Shown here: positions 12,640 to 25,758 of the stretch, in pieces
Position numbering within the stretch: position 1 is the first letter of the stretch
Layout of the letters: every line of letters begins with the position of its first letter
Source: Eutypella sp. D-1
Taxonomy: Eukaryota > Ascomycota > Sordariomycetes > Xylariales > Diatrypaceae
NCBI GenBank assembly: GCA_023313575.1
Contig: JAJTTP010000027.1
Location: 186,001 to 250,000 of the forward strand
Reading direction: 5' to 3'
Length of the DNA stretch: 64,000 bases
Program-made: the position numbers and the translations under genes
Notes under the pieces: generated by a model
What the model was told of the DNA's origin: nothing
Databases searched by the model: none
Seen by the model: the letters and a program-made list of their open reading frames with translations, nothing else

Positions 12640-14436
12640 ATGGCAGATTCAACAACGACGACACCTCGACCATCCGGCCCCGGCGGCTTCATGCCTCCCA
12701 CCTCCACCCAGTACGCCCGGAACCTTCCCTCGCCGGCCCCCAGCACGGCCTCTAGTCGCGCCGCCGCCCGCCTGCCCGCCCCGCGCTCCAAGCCCCTGGT
12801 TCCCGGCTCCCGAAAGGAAGACTACGCCCGCGATTACGTCTCCCAGCGTCTGCTGCACATCGCGCGGCGGTACGTGAAGAAGCATGGCGGCGCGGAGGAA
12901 GATGAGGAGGAGGAGGAGGATGGGGATGAGGACGGCGGCAGTGGTGGTGCTAAACCCCGTAAGAAGGAACCTAAGGTTACGGGCTACGAGAATGCCGATC
13001 AGATGTGCGCTGATCTCGAAGAGGTCGTCGATGTGCTTTGGTTTAGCGGCACACGTGAGTAGCTTAGCTAGCTGGCTTCCCTTCCTTTTCTCCGTATATA
13101 TAAATATATATATCGAATGATCGCTAACAACACCCCGTCTCCAACAGCAAGCCTCCAAATCCCCTACCTCATCAACGTCGCGCACGCCCTGACCACGTAC
13201 CTCGCTTCCTTCCCGCCCTCGCCCCGTCCCACCTTCACTCTCCTGCAAAAACTCGACCACTGCTTCGCCTCGCTGCTCGTCGGCCGCGACGTGAAGACGC
13301 GCGCCCCATTGTCGGGCTTCGCCTCCCCCTCGCCCTCCACCGCCGCCGCGGCGCCACTTCCCGGCTTCTCGCGCACCGATATGGTCCGCATCAAGAGCAT
13401 CGCCGACGAGACGCGCCGCCTCGTCGCCGTCGTCATGAGCGGCGAGGCCGACGTCGAGAACTGCGACGACTACGATAATGAAGACGACGACGACGACGAC
13501 GATATTGGTTACCATGACGCGAAGCCTAGATGCGCTACCGGACCTGCGGCCGCGATTACGGACGCCACGGACGTTTCGCGCCTCGTGAAGAAGGAATACC
13601 GCATGCTTGACCCCTTCCAGGAGCAGATCGATCCCGGCGAGGGCGTCGTCTACAAGCTGAAGCCCGCGGGGGCTGACTACGGCGGCTTCGTCGCGGATGA
13701 AGAGACCGATGACGAAGAAGAGGAGCAGGACCGCGCCGCTCCCGTTGGCGTCAAAAAGGAAGACGAAGACGACGAAGACGGCGACGGCGACGGCGACGAA
13801 TTCGTCGACGTAGCGCAACCCGCGATGATCCCCAAACGCAAAGTCGACGACGACGCAGACCTATCGGACGAGGACGCCGAAGCGGGCGATCCGAAAAAGC
13901 GCGTTAAAGTGAAAGGCGAAGAGCAGGAGGGAGACGCGGACAGGAAAACGACAACAACGGCCGTGGAACGGCAGCGACCGCCACCACCACTGCCATCATC
14001 GACAATACCCGGCGGTAGCGGGAGTGTCGATGTTGAAGATGACGATGACGACGATGAGGATGAGGAGGAGGATGATGACGGCAGCGAAACCGCGAACACC
14101 AGCCGCGCACCGCCGCGCCCACCCGCCTACCCAACCGCAACCACAGCAACGCCATCGCAGACAGAACCACCAGCGGGGCCGACATCCGGGACGCAACAAT
14201 TCCACTTCACGCTCGACGACTCCGAAGATTCCGACTCAGACCACCCAGCCGCCCCCCGAGATGAGGACGAGCAACGGGGCGAAGAAGAGGAGCAAGAGCA
14301 AGAAGACGAGGAAGAGGAGGAACTACACATGAACGTCGCGCGCGTGTACGAGAAGACGCTCGTGCGGCTCGGCAAGATCATGCTCGAGGAGGAGAGGAAG
14401 GATGTCCTTGCTGGCATGCGGCGGGAGTCGCCGTGA
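12640..14436 (+). CDS. Conserved acidic protein of unknown function (probably nuclear)
   Basis: Exons 12640-13054 and 13148-14436 give 567 residues; the intron has a GTGAGT donor and a CAACAG acceptor and splits a Pro codon. The ordered N-terminal part (about residues 50-270) contains KEDYARDYVSQRLLHIARRYVKK, a DQMCADLEEVVDVLWFSGTP segment and a long helical region up to a TRRLVAVVMSGE stretch. It looks like a genuine conserved ascomycete domain, but I cannot name it. The second half is dominated by Asp/Glu runs with Lys-rich patches (KKRVKVK), suggesting a nuclear, possibly chromatin-associated protein; that is inference only. A short helical segment near the C-terminus (HMNVARVYEKTLVRLGKIML) may be a second conserved element. 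No enzymatic motif was seen. Confidence 0.8.
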
Positions 14437-17418
14437 GTGCTGTGGGATGGGATGAGGGTTTGAATGTAAATATATATCTGTACATATATATATACATAAT
14501 GAAATGAAATGAAATAAAGTAAGCAGAGACTTTGCTATGAAGTGTTAGGGATGATTTATTTACCTACTTGCTTATGGCAACCCACCCCTTATAAGGACCA
14601 CCCATACCCCGGAGTTCAAGTTCGGACTACTGCTGCTGTTGGTAATACCATCCATCCATCCATCATAAGCTTTCCATAAGCCAGCCGGGGCGAAGGGGAG
14701 GGGGGGGGCATGTATACATTGTCTTGTGAACTTCGGGTTTTATTTATTTATCAGGAGAGAGAGAGAGAGAGAGAAGTAGAAGCAGAGAAGTAAATACATC
14801 ATCCCCTTCACTGGGCAGGCGCTCAAACTAACTACAATAACTAGCTAGCAGACCGAAACCCTGACTCCTTTCTTTCCTTCTTTCTTTCTTTCCTCCTTCT
14901 CCTTCTCCCTCTCCCTCTCTAGGGCTCACAAAATCCTACATACCCACCGGACCGGACCGGATCGGACTACATACATACGGACTGCGTTATCCGAGGAGAG
15001 GAGTAGTAAAAGAAGAGAAGGGGTTGGATGGGTGGGAATCAAGTCTACTTTGTCTATATACGAAAACGGTTGCGGCGGGAGGATTGTGCAGAAGGGGTTA
15101 GGGGGGGGGGGGGGGGTTGTGTCTCTCTAGGTAGGGCTATAGTTTTTCTTCATAGGAAGATACGTCGTCAGAAGAGCGCTGAGCATTATACACACATATA
15201 TACATATCTAAATAGAAATACGCGTGTATATGTAGTAGATCATAAGTAGGTACAGCACAGCAAGCGTATATTAAGGAAACCTTCCCCCCCCAACTGCACC
15301 TCCGTACGTCTACCCACAGTTCAGCATCTCAACCTTTACTCATGAACCCTCAGGAGAGAGATAGCGCTTAACACCGACGACGCTCTCGTGAATGCGTTGA
15401 GAAAAGAACACGCATCGCGTGTATGCATGCATGTACACTTCTAGAAACATCCCGAGGGGGAAAGGGGGGGCTTTCTTCTAGTCACCGTGGAACGTTTTGG
15501 GGGATGGAGATACACACACACATATACATATATATGTATATGTATATGTATGCATTGGTACCTGCGTATATAGAAAGCCTGGCTAGCTGGCTGGCTGGCT
15601 GGTTCATCCTCTCTATTCTGCGCCTCAACTGTCTGTCCCCTCCTAGTTTTCTGTTCTGAACGGTTTTTACCTAGATAGATACTTGGGTAGGTAGGTCTAC
15701 GCCTTCCACTTACCAAAGTACCTACCTACCTACCTATGGCCCATCTCAACGACCAACATAAACTGTCTCCGTCTATCTAATCTAATCCAGCTTCCTAACC
15801 TCGCGTCCCTTTATTCAATCCCTAAGCTTCTTACCTACCTTAGGCACTCAGGACACTCACCTCACTCTGCTATTTGCTAAGGGGGCAATCATGCAAGGAG
15901 GGGGGGGGGGGGGCCATCTAAACCAAGTACCGGCCCCATTCATCCATCCATCCGCATTATACGCTCTTGACCTATTCGTTCTTTCATTTCTTCTTGTTCT
16001 TTTCAGCGGGCTCGTCTTATGATTGAGAGGGCTCCGTAGAAAAAGAAATAGGGCGGACAAGCACTCTCCACGTGGAATGCAATAATATCGTTACCCTCCA
16101 CCCCCCTTTGCGAACTCCTCTCGTAAATCATTGTTGGTTGGTTGGGTGGTTGGGCATGCAACTACTCAGCCCATACTACATTCCATTCATTCGGGGAGTC
16201 ATGGTATTCTCCTTGCCTCCCTCCTCACCTCGGTAGATATAAGGGGAAAGGGGGGCGGGGGGGCAAAATCCTTTTCAATAGAACGCCGCCGGGGGGTATC
16301 ATTCATGTATCAATCAATGTGTCCACCACCAACCTACCTACCTACCTCTACAGCGGTAGATAGTTCAATATAAGGGTCTTCAACGACAACAACAACAACG
16401 ACACCACCAACCACGACGACAACACCTGATCTGCTCCAGGTGTTGGGGGGCAAGCAAGCAAAACAGATCTCTCTTGCTTTTTCTTTTTTTCTTCATACTC
16501 TGCTTCTCTCGTCTCATACTTTCTGTCTCTTGCGCTCTCTCACATTCTCACGAGCTCCACACCGGGTATGTTTTCTGTGTCAACTCCCCCCCAATAACTC
16601 TCTCGTCTCCCACATCCATCTTTTCTTCTTCACACCACACTCTCTCCCGTTTCTTCCTCTCAAAATTTCGTCTCTCTCTCTCCCCCCCCCTTACTTCTCC
16701 CACCTCTCGTTAACTCTCCTACTTCGTCGCGATACTGTTTCAAACTAACGTATAGGGGCGGAGTGGACGTAGGAAACAACGTTACAGGGTGCCTAAAATC
16801 GTATGTTGAGCCCAATTTTTTGGTTTCACTGCCGAGAAAACTTTTGCCGTAAGTTCGGAGAAAAGGAAAAGGGAGAAAAGGGTCGTAATTAGTCATCGAG
16901 GATGGTCCGTAATCGCGTGCGCCGTAAAATCGTACAAGAGGTCAAATAAAGGGCTAGTCATAGGAGACGAGCAGGTGAAAATTGAGTTGGTGTTCAAATG
17001 CCAAGTCGAGAGAACATTGTTTGGATAAAATGTTCCGAGGGTTTCCGAGACGAGATGCGTGCAGCAACGAAAGAAAAAAAAAGTCGCAAGACCGGTCGCG
17101 GTGACAAAAAGAACATATGAAGTAGTAAGCCAAGGTGCTGGCTTGGGTAAGCGGGCGTTGCTGATGATCCAGACCTGGAGGTGATGGGTAAAATGCATTT
17201 TCAAAATGTCAGTTGGCCATTCATCGTTGATCGATGTCGTGAGTGACGACTTTCGCCGTGCAGCGCAACTGTGAGCTCGAGTCAACCCCACGGTTTAAGA
17301 GAGACGTTGATTAATCCACCATGTATAATGAGGTAGCGGGAAGACCACCTCAATAGCGTCAATGTCCGTCAATTTATCAAAAAGCTCCGGTAGGGTGAAT
17401 CTCGAGTGGAATGGCTAC
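14437..17418. other. Intergenic region with microsatellites and an orphan pyrimidine-rich tract
   Basis: No convincing gene. It contains GA repeats (about 14755-14774), pure G runs (15101-15116 and 15900-15914), a CTACCTACC inverted repeat (15686-15730), and a strongly pyrimidine-rich plus-strand tract from about 16475 to 16735. Such CT tracts commonly mark core promoters in filamentous fungi, yet no plus-strand gene follows. The end near 17418 should hold the 3'UTR of the GIS2-like gene. Confidence 0.6.
15686..15730. repeat. Inverted repeat of GGTAGGTAGGT
   Basis: An 11-bp arm (15686-15696) and its exact reverse complement (15720-15730) flank a 23-nt spacer. The motif is the same as in the hairpins near 6616 and 56381. 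Confidence 0.75.
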
Positions 17419-18138
17419 CTATGCCACAGGGGGGATAGCGGGGGCAGCAGGGGCAGTGACATCGACCTGAGCGGGTATCTCATTCGGGACAACCTTCTGG
17501 GGGCAGTCGCGGGAGATGTGGCCGGCCTCGCCGCATTGGTAGCAAGTCTTGCCCGCGGTGTTTAGCGGGCCGCCGTTGGGGGCGGTGCAGTCTCGAGAGA
17601 TGTGACCAAGCTTGCCACAAGCGTAGCATTTCATAGCCTGGGCCTGGCAGTCGCGGGCAAAGTGGTTCGGGCCACCACACTTATAGCAGGTAGCGGGACG
17701 CGGACCACCAGCGAAACTACGCGGCGGAAAACCTCCATAGCCACCACGGGGAATAGGCGGGCCACCCCGGCCGATACCGACAGGGGCGGGGTTAGGGCAA
17801 GCTCGGGCCAAGTGGCCGGGCTGACCGCAATTGTAGCAACGGCCGTTGGCTCCGGCGCCGCTCAGGCGAAGGGTAGGGCAGTCAGCCTGGACGTGTCCCA
17901 GCCCCTGGCAGTGGTAGCACTGCTTGGCCTCGGTGGTACGAGGCAGAGGACACTGGTTGGACTCGTGGCCTATTGAAGACTGTTAGAAAACATGATTGCC
18001 GGCAAGACTTGTTGATACGAAGGATGATATACCAGGCTGCTTGCAGTTGTAGCAAAGGCGCTCAGCAGAGGAGCAAACCTCGGCGTAGTGGCCGACGTTG
18101 CCACACTTGTAGCAAGCTCGACGCGATAGGGAAGACAT
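17419..18138 (-). CDS. GIS2: CCHC zinc-knuckle nucleic-acid-binding protein, GIS2/CNBP/Byr3 type
   Basis: Exons 18138-18033 and 17969-17419 join in phase 1 (GTATAT donor, CAATAG acceptor) to give 218 residues. Seven CX2CX4HX4C knuckles are visible; the first is CYKCGNVGHYAEVC at residues 9-22, and the rest begin CYNC, CYHC, CYNC, CYKC, CYAC and CYQC. A Gly/Arg/Pro-rich linker (GRGG...RGGYGGF) sits between knuckles four and five, as in CNBP proteins. Family members bind single-stranded nucleic acid, associate with ribosomes and P-bodies, and regulate translation of specific mRNAs. The length and seven-knuckle count fit yeast Gis2 and fission yeast Byr3. The hydrophobic Ala/Pro C-terminus is not diagnostic. 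Confidence 0.9.
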
Positions 18139-19700
18139 AGTAGTGAAAAGTCTGTGTGTCTGTTCAATTCCATTATTAGCACGGCATTTCACAAATGTCT
18201 GGTCTCCATCTGTCCACTCCTCGATGACCCGCCTGCAGCGATGCGGCGGCGTAGCCGTCCGGTCATTGCCCAGCCAATACTGAATGGAAGTCAATAGCAT
18301 CTCGGCTGGCTTTGGTGAGGTTGAATTATCCAGGATATAGATCGGATCCTATAAGAACGCGATGTCTTGCCAGCTGAGAAAACTCATTCCCGTCAAGTTA
18401 TGCTGTGGGAGGATTGGTCCGCATTATTGACACATGCTGTCCGACCCAAGGAACTTTATCGAGGCTGCTGTCCATTTCCATTTGCCCCGGCATCATAACT
18501 GGCGACCAAATAATCCTCAAGTAGTGATTCCAGGCCATGTCAGGAAGGGTGTGTAATGCTGACACTGCGACGACTAGTAGGGTCGAGGCCTGGATGGAGC
18601 TGCAGGCTGGTTGCATGCATGTTGTGCAACGCAGCTCACGCAAGGCCGGCTAGTCCTCCCTTGATCCAGCATTGATACCCTGTTGCCATTTATTCGCGCA
18701 GACTCCGTCACCACATTTTCTCATCCTGTTGTCCTGTCTGCGTACCATCTCTGTATCGGCGCTCCCGCAAGGCAAGGGACATGGTGCGGTTGACGCTATT
18801 TCCACATTCGTCGTAAAAGACCAGTGCGGGTATAAATCGCATAGACCACCAGAATCGATTTTGAGGTGGCTCAGACAGTGAAGGCGCCGAGCTTGGCCCA
18901 TGTGCAGCATAAGCGCAGGTAGACATGGGGTATGAGTTGAGCTCTGCTAGATGCGAGACTGAACAACCAGGACGCCGAATTGCGTTCAGCTGTCAAGCTG
19001 GAAGTCTGGACCGGGCAGGCCACAAGAGACAATAGTGCTGTGACAACTGGAACCGCCATGTCCTCACAAGTGCGTCCAGCTCCGGAGAGATCGTAGCGTA
19101 TATTTGTAGAATATTTGAGGTCTCCTTAACACTCGCCGCACCCAACTGGATATCGGTGACGATAGTGGCGGTGGTGGATTTGGAGTATAGCAAAGCTGTG
19201 TATGCGTGCTATGAAGATCCATCGTAGGCAGGCAGACAGACAGACTGGCAACCAAGGCGCAGACGGAGACATCAGACAGAGCGGGGATTTATAGATAGAC
19301 TTACCTTTAGAAAAGAATTTTGTAGTATTCTTCTTTCGCTTGAAAACCCCAAAGAGCCAAGTCGAAAAGAAGAAAACATGAAAAGCTTTCCGACTATCCG
19401 TAACTACCACCAATAAAAAAAATCCAGAAAAAGAAAAAAACCCTTCTCTTCTTCACTTATTCCAGACGACGTCTGCGCCAACACTTCTTCAACCTCCGAA
19501 AGAAAAAAAGCCTTGACGAGGAACCACGAGGACCACAAGGGAACACAGGAAGATCTGGTGATGATTATGATGATTTGTAGAATAAATGAGGGGAGGAGGG
19601 GAGGAAGAGAAGGAAGCAAACCTTTGAAAAGGTAAGAGTGGGAAAAGAGAGGGTCAAAAGGACTTTCAGCAGCCAACGAGAAGGACCAAAATAGTCTAGT
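18139..19700 (-). promoter_or_regulatory. Probable 5' leader of the GIS2-like gene with a ~1.1 kb UTR intron
   Basis: On the minus strand a perfect donor (AAAG then GTAAGTC, donor G at 19304) lies just downstream of a pyrimidine-rich, promoter-like stretch (about 19440-19690). A branch-like GCTAATAATG followed by a GAACAG acceptor (AG at 18161-18160) lies just before the start codon at 18138. This suggests a long intron in the 5'UTR. It is inferred from splice signals only; no coding exon was found in between. Confidence 0.45.
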
Positions 19701-22700
19701 ATTCTTTTAGTATAGAATAGGTATGGATGGATTATGGGATGGATTATGGATAGCTCTTGCTCTAGTTACTTAGGTACGTCCCATGGATCCACTGAATGTG
19801 TACATTATGTACTTCGTACCTACCTTAAGGTAGACACTCGGCCTATGTATGTACCTACGGACTCATAGTACAATGGGTAATGTGATCCATCTACTAAGTA
19901 TCTCAATTACAGGTACTTAGACTAACTGTGGGATACCTGGGCACATATAATGTATTGTTCCTGGATACTTACTTCTGTTCACAACCCTGCCTAACACCGA
20001 ACCTCCTTGGAATGTATAATATGTATATCGGGTACTACTCAGGCTAGGAAGGTGGAAATGGGAATCCAGGAAACCAGGTAGAAGAGAGGACCTGAGTACC
20101 TCAAATCTTCATGGCTAACTTTTTTTGTAGAGGCATTTTCTAGTTTTCTTGTCTCAATTGGTGTTAAGTTTGTGTGTGGGAGTTATTATCGTCACTTCTA
20201 AGGCCCAAGGGCTTTACTTAAGGTTGCGAGGTTCCAGTTATTATCCTCGTACCACATACCACACACTATACGTATATAAGTTACCACCTGTGCATGGGAT
20301 ACAAAGTATGACATGTATATCATAGATATGGAATGTGCGTAACACACATGCACATATTCTATTATATGCCCAGGTGGTGTACATGCTCTATATCGAGGGT
20401 ACATGACTAGTACTATCGATTAAAGAGTAAGTGCCACCACCACTGTACCTAGCAAAATTTTTAGAGTGAACTGGACTGGCTGACTGCCTGGATATTCGGA
20501 CGACGATACATAGACGGACGGACGACGGGGCAGAGGGGTAAGAACTACATGTGGTTAGCGGGGTTGAAAACCTACACCTAAAATGGGTGATGATGGCAAT
20601 AAGACAGGAATACCCATTGCCTCCCTCCTACCTCTTTCCTAACTGGGTAGGTATGCACCTAGGCATTTACAAGAATTGAATTCTTCTATTGGAATGATCC
20701 AGGAGTGCCTCCCAGTTGCCAGCACCCAGTTAGTATTCAAGCAGATATTAGGTTTGTCTTTCATCCGCACCTACCTGAACTCCCTTGAAATTCTTGCTTA
20801 ACCGAATCAGGAACGCTAGCCAATATTGTACCTTCCCTTACATACGAAGCAAGCACATAACGATGCTCACAATGTTCCTAGGTTGGATGCATTTCCAGTT
20901 GCATCCAGTAAACGTAATTCATTACTCCCATGTCTGGAACAACTCCCCTCGTCCAGGAGAGAGTATCAACCGCAATTTCACGACGCATATTTCGTAATCG
21001 TTTCGTGTGCCTGACAGATAATATTGAGATATGTGATACCTTGTCACATGGATTTTACCCGACTTAGGTTACCACCGTACAGAACTTAAATATTGATGTA
21101 CCACATGTGGGTATGGATTCACCAGTGCCTGCCCTGCTGCCCAGCTCCCAGTTCTGTCAACTGCAGGGCCAGGTTTGCGCTCGGCTAGGTAGGCTTGGTT
21201 GGGCAGGCTGCCAGGCTATACTAATAAAGCGTGGGAGTGGTCTCCACCGTTCTGTGCTCATTTTTATTTCCCATTCTCGGCTTATTTTTTTTTATCACTC
21301 GTCGCTAGTTAGACTGGCCTGGCCTAGTCGGCTGGTCGGGGGTTTTCGCCTTAGCGAGCGCATCTTGGCCGGCTCGCGATCTACGGGTAGGCGCGCCTAC
21401 CCAGGCATAAAGGCCGATGCTGGCTTCGGAACATGAACGTGAGGTATACGGAGAGAGAGGTAAGCAGAAAGAAAGAGAAGAGGATTTTCGGGGAGCGAGC
21501 CCATTTGCCCATCTGGAGTAGGGGTTTCCTATAGCCGCGTCTACCGCTGAGAAACCACAGAAACTTGAATGGTGGATGAGGATCCGTGCTTCGTACGCAT
21601 TCTTGCTTATTACATACGTTCCAACCAGACAGAACGACCCTCCCGAAGACTTACCAGGAATCATTCCGAGGCAAAGAGGGAGCAGGGCAAGAGGGCAAGA
21701 GGGGTGCAAGGGATGCGAGAAGTGTGGGAAACCCCACAGATGTGGAGGGAGCAAGGGGGGGAGGGGGATGAAGATCCAGCTACAATGGCAAGCCTAGGGA
21801 TGATCGGTGTTCGGATTGAGAAATAATTATCAGACAATATATCTCTCATCTCGGGCCGGCGAGAATTAAAGGTATGTTGTCCTTTCCTGCCCAAGTGATC
21901 CCCAATCCCTTCAGCTTTGGGACCTTGGACCGACCTTTGGACCTGCATTGTTGCAGCCCGTCAACGTTGTGGCACATGGGGTCTGTGATACTCGGCCATC
22001 TCGATGCGATGTCACTCTCGCCACGCCCGCCCATACCACGAACTCTCACTCCTACCCTGAGCTTACCTGAGTTTCCTGTTCCGTGACGTGCGTGACATAC
22101 ACACACGCAGTTGCAGCCTGCCTGCCCGCCCTGCTCCGATATGCCCTGATGGCTGATGTCCTGGCACCCCCGGTTCCCTGCCATGGAACGGTGCCGCGCC
22201 GCAACCCCCAACCCACTCGACCGGGTCCCCTGTCATCCCCGTCTGTGCTATGGCCAACACCCAACGTGACAATGCCTGACAGCAATTCGCTCCCCCGACC
22301 AATCAGACGCCCGTCGCAAAGCTGGGAGTTTGGGACCGAACTTCACTCCTCGCCCAACGCGTGCGCTTCTTCCCTAAAATGCATCTTCTACAGTGCTAGA
22401 ACGGGATTTTCCTCCCCTCATCGCTACAATTCCAGAGAGCCACTGCACAATCACTTTATCACGTTCTGAAGGATCAAATACGAGCAATTGTCTTTCTATC
22501 CAGACACCTCGGGGAATACTCGGACCAGACGAGAGAAGACGGCCGCGGGCTCTCGGGAACATCCTGCATTGCGGAGGGTACTGATTGGGGGCTTACCCTA
22601 CTTACCTACCAGCTACTAAACTACTGCGTGGGTAGAACGGCCACGCGCTTCGCTGGGTTTAACCTGATTTTTTACGTACGTACAAATTCGGTGTGTCCAC

Positions 22701-24064
22701 CATGTTCCACCGTTCCCACTCGTACCCCACGAAACCACAGCCTGTCATCCCGGGTCGCCCACCACATAGTGAGCGGCTGAAAAGGGCTTCTGCATCAACT
22801 ATGTTACGTCGGGCCATGATACTAGAAGAACTAGGGGGAGACGTTTGTATGTGTGTGGGAGAGTTCAAGAGGGCTCGATGCAGAAGTTACATGCGGGTTC
22901 CGTCTCTCGCTTTTTACGCTGCACCGCACCACGCACACCACACAATAAGCTGCAGCAGCATGGGCATGGGCAGGGGGAACATGGCTGGCTGACTAACGTA
23001 TACCGGGCTTGGCGATCCAACCGTTAGCCGTTCCGTTGGAGTAGTGTAAGTAAGGTAATTGAGCGGTTCGCGTGGCGGTTCACACTTTTTATACTATACG
23101 AAGCGGGGGCAGACTTGCTCACACGCATCTTGCATTCCTAGCTGCTATAGATTCCGGATATTTGGTCAAGTCGCCAATAGCCAACCGCTGACCTCCCTGC
23201 CTTTTGTTTCCTTTTCCCGCTCCTCCGTTATCGATGATGTCGATGACCTGTAACTCGCCTACATATGACGGATCGAAGTTTGAGTCTTGGAGACATCTCG
23301 ATTATCGAGTAACAGCTGACAGGCTTCCGAGTGCTTGCTTGCTAGCCAACCAAACCCGCGGCGCAGCCAGTCGCAATCCGCACTAATCAGGCAGGTATCG
23401 ATGGCTGTTAACTATCATCGTCAGCGCGGAAGCCAGGGGCGGGGCTAACGGGCAAATTTCCCTTGCCCGGGTTACAAGCAAGTCGATTCTATGGTACTTA
23501 GCCTGCGGACACTTTTAGTCTTTCGCATATGTAGATAGATTCTTTGAGATCGTAAGAATGGGACCGGACTGGTCCGATTAAGGAATATCTGGGCCATATT
23601 ATCAAATTTCTCCATACATATTCGGAAAGAGTGTTATCTGGTAGCGTCCTCTTTGATATTTGATCTTCCTTGACCTACTAAGTGAACGGAACGGCGGCTG
23701 CTGGCGGTTGGGTTTGTCGTTGGATCTCGATTATTCACTTGTACTGTATACACGGGCCCTGATTTCCTGCCGCCCTCTCCTCTCACCTTGTGTTGCTGCG
23801 ATTGTCTACGGCAAATGCATACAGGAACGCCTGGAACCACGGAAGCATAGGGAGGTGACTCGGTATGGGCTCGAATATTCTGTAGTTTAGCAGTTGTGTA
23901 AGCTGATAGGTACGTGATATATGCCACTGATTTGTTACAAGGCAATCGCCCCATATAATAAATTCCACATATATCCACTCCATCCTTATTCCTTTCATAT
24001 GTATATGTATATATATATATATGTATATATATATTGCACGTCCCCCCTCCCCTCAACCCCTCCT
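19701..24064. other. Intergenic region, no supported gene
   Basis: About 4.4 kb with scattered short ORFs that do not resemble known proteins. The longest plus-strand frame (22083-22469) and one at 22693-22992 look unconvincing. A TA/TATG microsatellite occupies about 23998-24036, just beyond the stop of the membrane-protein gene. Confidence 0.55.
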
Positions 24065-25758
24065 TCACCTCGACACACCAGGTCTTAACATCCCATCGCC
24101 GCCACCACTCGGCCTCTCAGGGGCACCCGACGACGCGCCCGATTCTGAACCAGCGGCCCCCGCCGGCGGCGGCGCGAAGGACCGCGGTCTCGCGTCGACG
24201 ACGTAGCCGACGCCGTCCTCGGAGGCGTACGAGGGCGGTCGATTCGCGGTTCCCGGGCGCGAATCCGTGCCCGCTTCCGATGATGATGACGATGATGCTG
24301 ACGACGATGATGATGAGCCCGCCTGCTCGTTGCGCGCCCAGAAGAATCGGTTAGGGTCGATGCGCTGCAAGGTATTGGTTAGTTTGTTCTGGGAGGGGGA
24401 ATGGAGTACGTACCACGCTCTCCCTCCAGGCACCATAGGCCGGGGGTTCGAGCTTAGCGGCGCCGGAGTCAGCGAGGCCAGCGGCTTCCTCGTCGCGGGC
24501 GAGGACGACGCGGATCGGGCGGCGCGGAACGGCGTATCCGCCGCCGGGCATGACGTCCGCCATCTCGCGGTTGACGGGGAGGATCGCGTAGTTGCGCTCG
24601 GCGTCGTGTCCGCGATGATCCCGGTCCCGATCCCGCGCGGGACGCATCAGCAACATGCAGATCCGCACCAGTCCGTGGCAGAAGATGATCGTCGTGAAGA
24701 GGATCATGAGGATCAGTAGGATTGTGAAGGTGTGCGATCTTATCTGATTCGTCATCGACAGCGCGAGGTCTGGGTGGGTTTGGGTCTCACGGTTAGCCTT
24801 TTTCTCGTAAACGTGCTAAAAAGGTGTGATGTGTATCATCATGTTGAGTAGGTAAGTATGCCGCAGCAGACAGGGTATACGTACAGACGCTCAACAGAGT
24901 AATCATGAAGAGGCCCGAGACGAAGCACTTGAGGATCTGGGCGCGCAAGCGCACGGACTCAGGCCAGGGGAAGCAGCAGAGGAAGCGGCGGGACCTCTCC
25001 GAGCTGCTGCTGCTGCCAGAGCTCGCGGGCCTGCCCTCATCATCGCCTTCGTCGCGTCTCCTCCCGCGGCGGGAAGAGTACGTGCGCAGGGACCCCTCGC
25101 GACGCCCGCGCTGCTGGCGCCGACGTCCGGAGTCCGCCAGCGCCGCCAGGTGCAGCTCCGCGGGGTCCGGGCCCTCGAAGCGTCTGCTGCGTCGGGAAGA
25201 CGCTACAGACGGCGCTCGGACGACTGACGATCTCCTGCCGTCGTTGTTGTTGCTGCTAAACCTCAGCGCTGCCACGGCCGGCGGCGTCGCGAGCCCTGGG
25301 TACTGCCCCGTGTGGACCGAGGACCGCGGGGACGAAGTCGCGGATCTCCCACTGCCCGTCGATGGCGGCGGCGGCGAGGATCCCCGCGTCCAGGCGCGAC
25401 TGGTGCGACTGGACGGTATGCCCTGGTGGTGATGGTGGTGGTGGTCCAGACGCGGCGTCTTGGGGCCGTCGTCGTCGTCGAAGCGATCGTCGTTTCTGGC
25501 AGAGTCCCCGCGCCTGTCCGCGCCGCGGGCCGTCCTGCCTGCGAAGAGCGCGGGCACGAAGCGGCGGCCGAACAACGGCACGCCGGTGGCCCCACCTCTT
25601 GCGCGGCGCTCGCCCGCCTCCAGGCGGCGCTCCTCCATCTCCCGCTGTCGCGCATCCGGGACCGGCCCTGTCGAGGAATCGCCTCCTGCAGCTGCTCCAT
25701 TTCCTTCTCCTTCTCCTCCTCCCCTCCGCAGGATATTCGTCCGAAGGAATGAGGCCAT
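24065..25758 (-). CDS. Fungal membrane protein with two hydrophobic segments, function unknown
   Basis: Exons 25758-24885, 24769-24414 and 24364-24065 join in frame (donors GTACGT and GTACGT; acceptors CACCCAG and TTGCAG) to give 509 residues. The first ~270 residues are Ser/Arg/Gly/Pro-rich and disordered, with a six-His run. Then come two likely membrane helices: about 277-297 (ILKCFVSGLFMITLLSVCYL) and about 306-330 (SHTFTILLILMILFTTIIFC). They are followed by a basic stretch, a VNREMADVMPGGGYAVPRRPIRV segment split here only by naming, and a short RIDPNRFFWARN motif. The tail is Ser-rich and ends in a Gly/Pro region. This arrangement recurs in uncharacterised Sordariomycete proteins as I recall them, but no function is known to me. 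The start at 25758 (MASFLRTNIL) is preferred over an upstream in-frame ATG at 25965 because the added segment has no conserved look. Confidence 0.75.

Noticed and set aside
12649..13818. 389-codon minus-strand frame
   Set aside because: Antisense shadow of the acidic-protein gene at 12640-14436; its hydrophobic runs mirror Asp/Glu codons on the real strand.
13677..14417. Serine-rich minus-strand frames
   Set aside because: Poly-Ser runs arise from reading Asp/Glu-rich codons backwards; no independent gene signals.
16893..17291. 132-codon minus-strand frame downstream of the GIS2-like gene
   Set aside because: Probably 3'UTR of that gene; no family resemblance.
22693..22992. Plus-strand frame starting MFHRSHSYPTK
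   Set aside because: The first 45 codons look somewhat protein-like, but there is no recognised family, no clear continuation exon and a repetitive tail.
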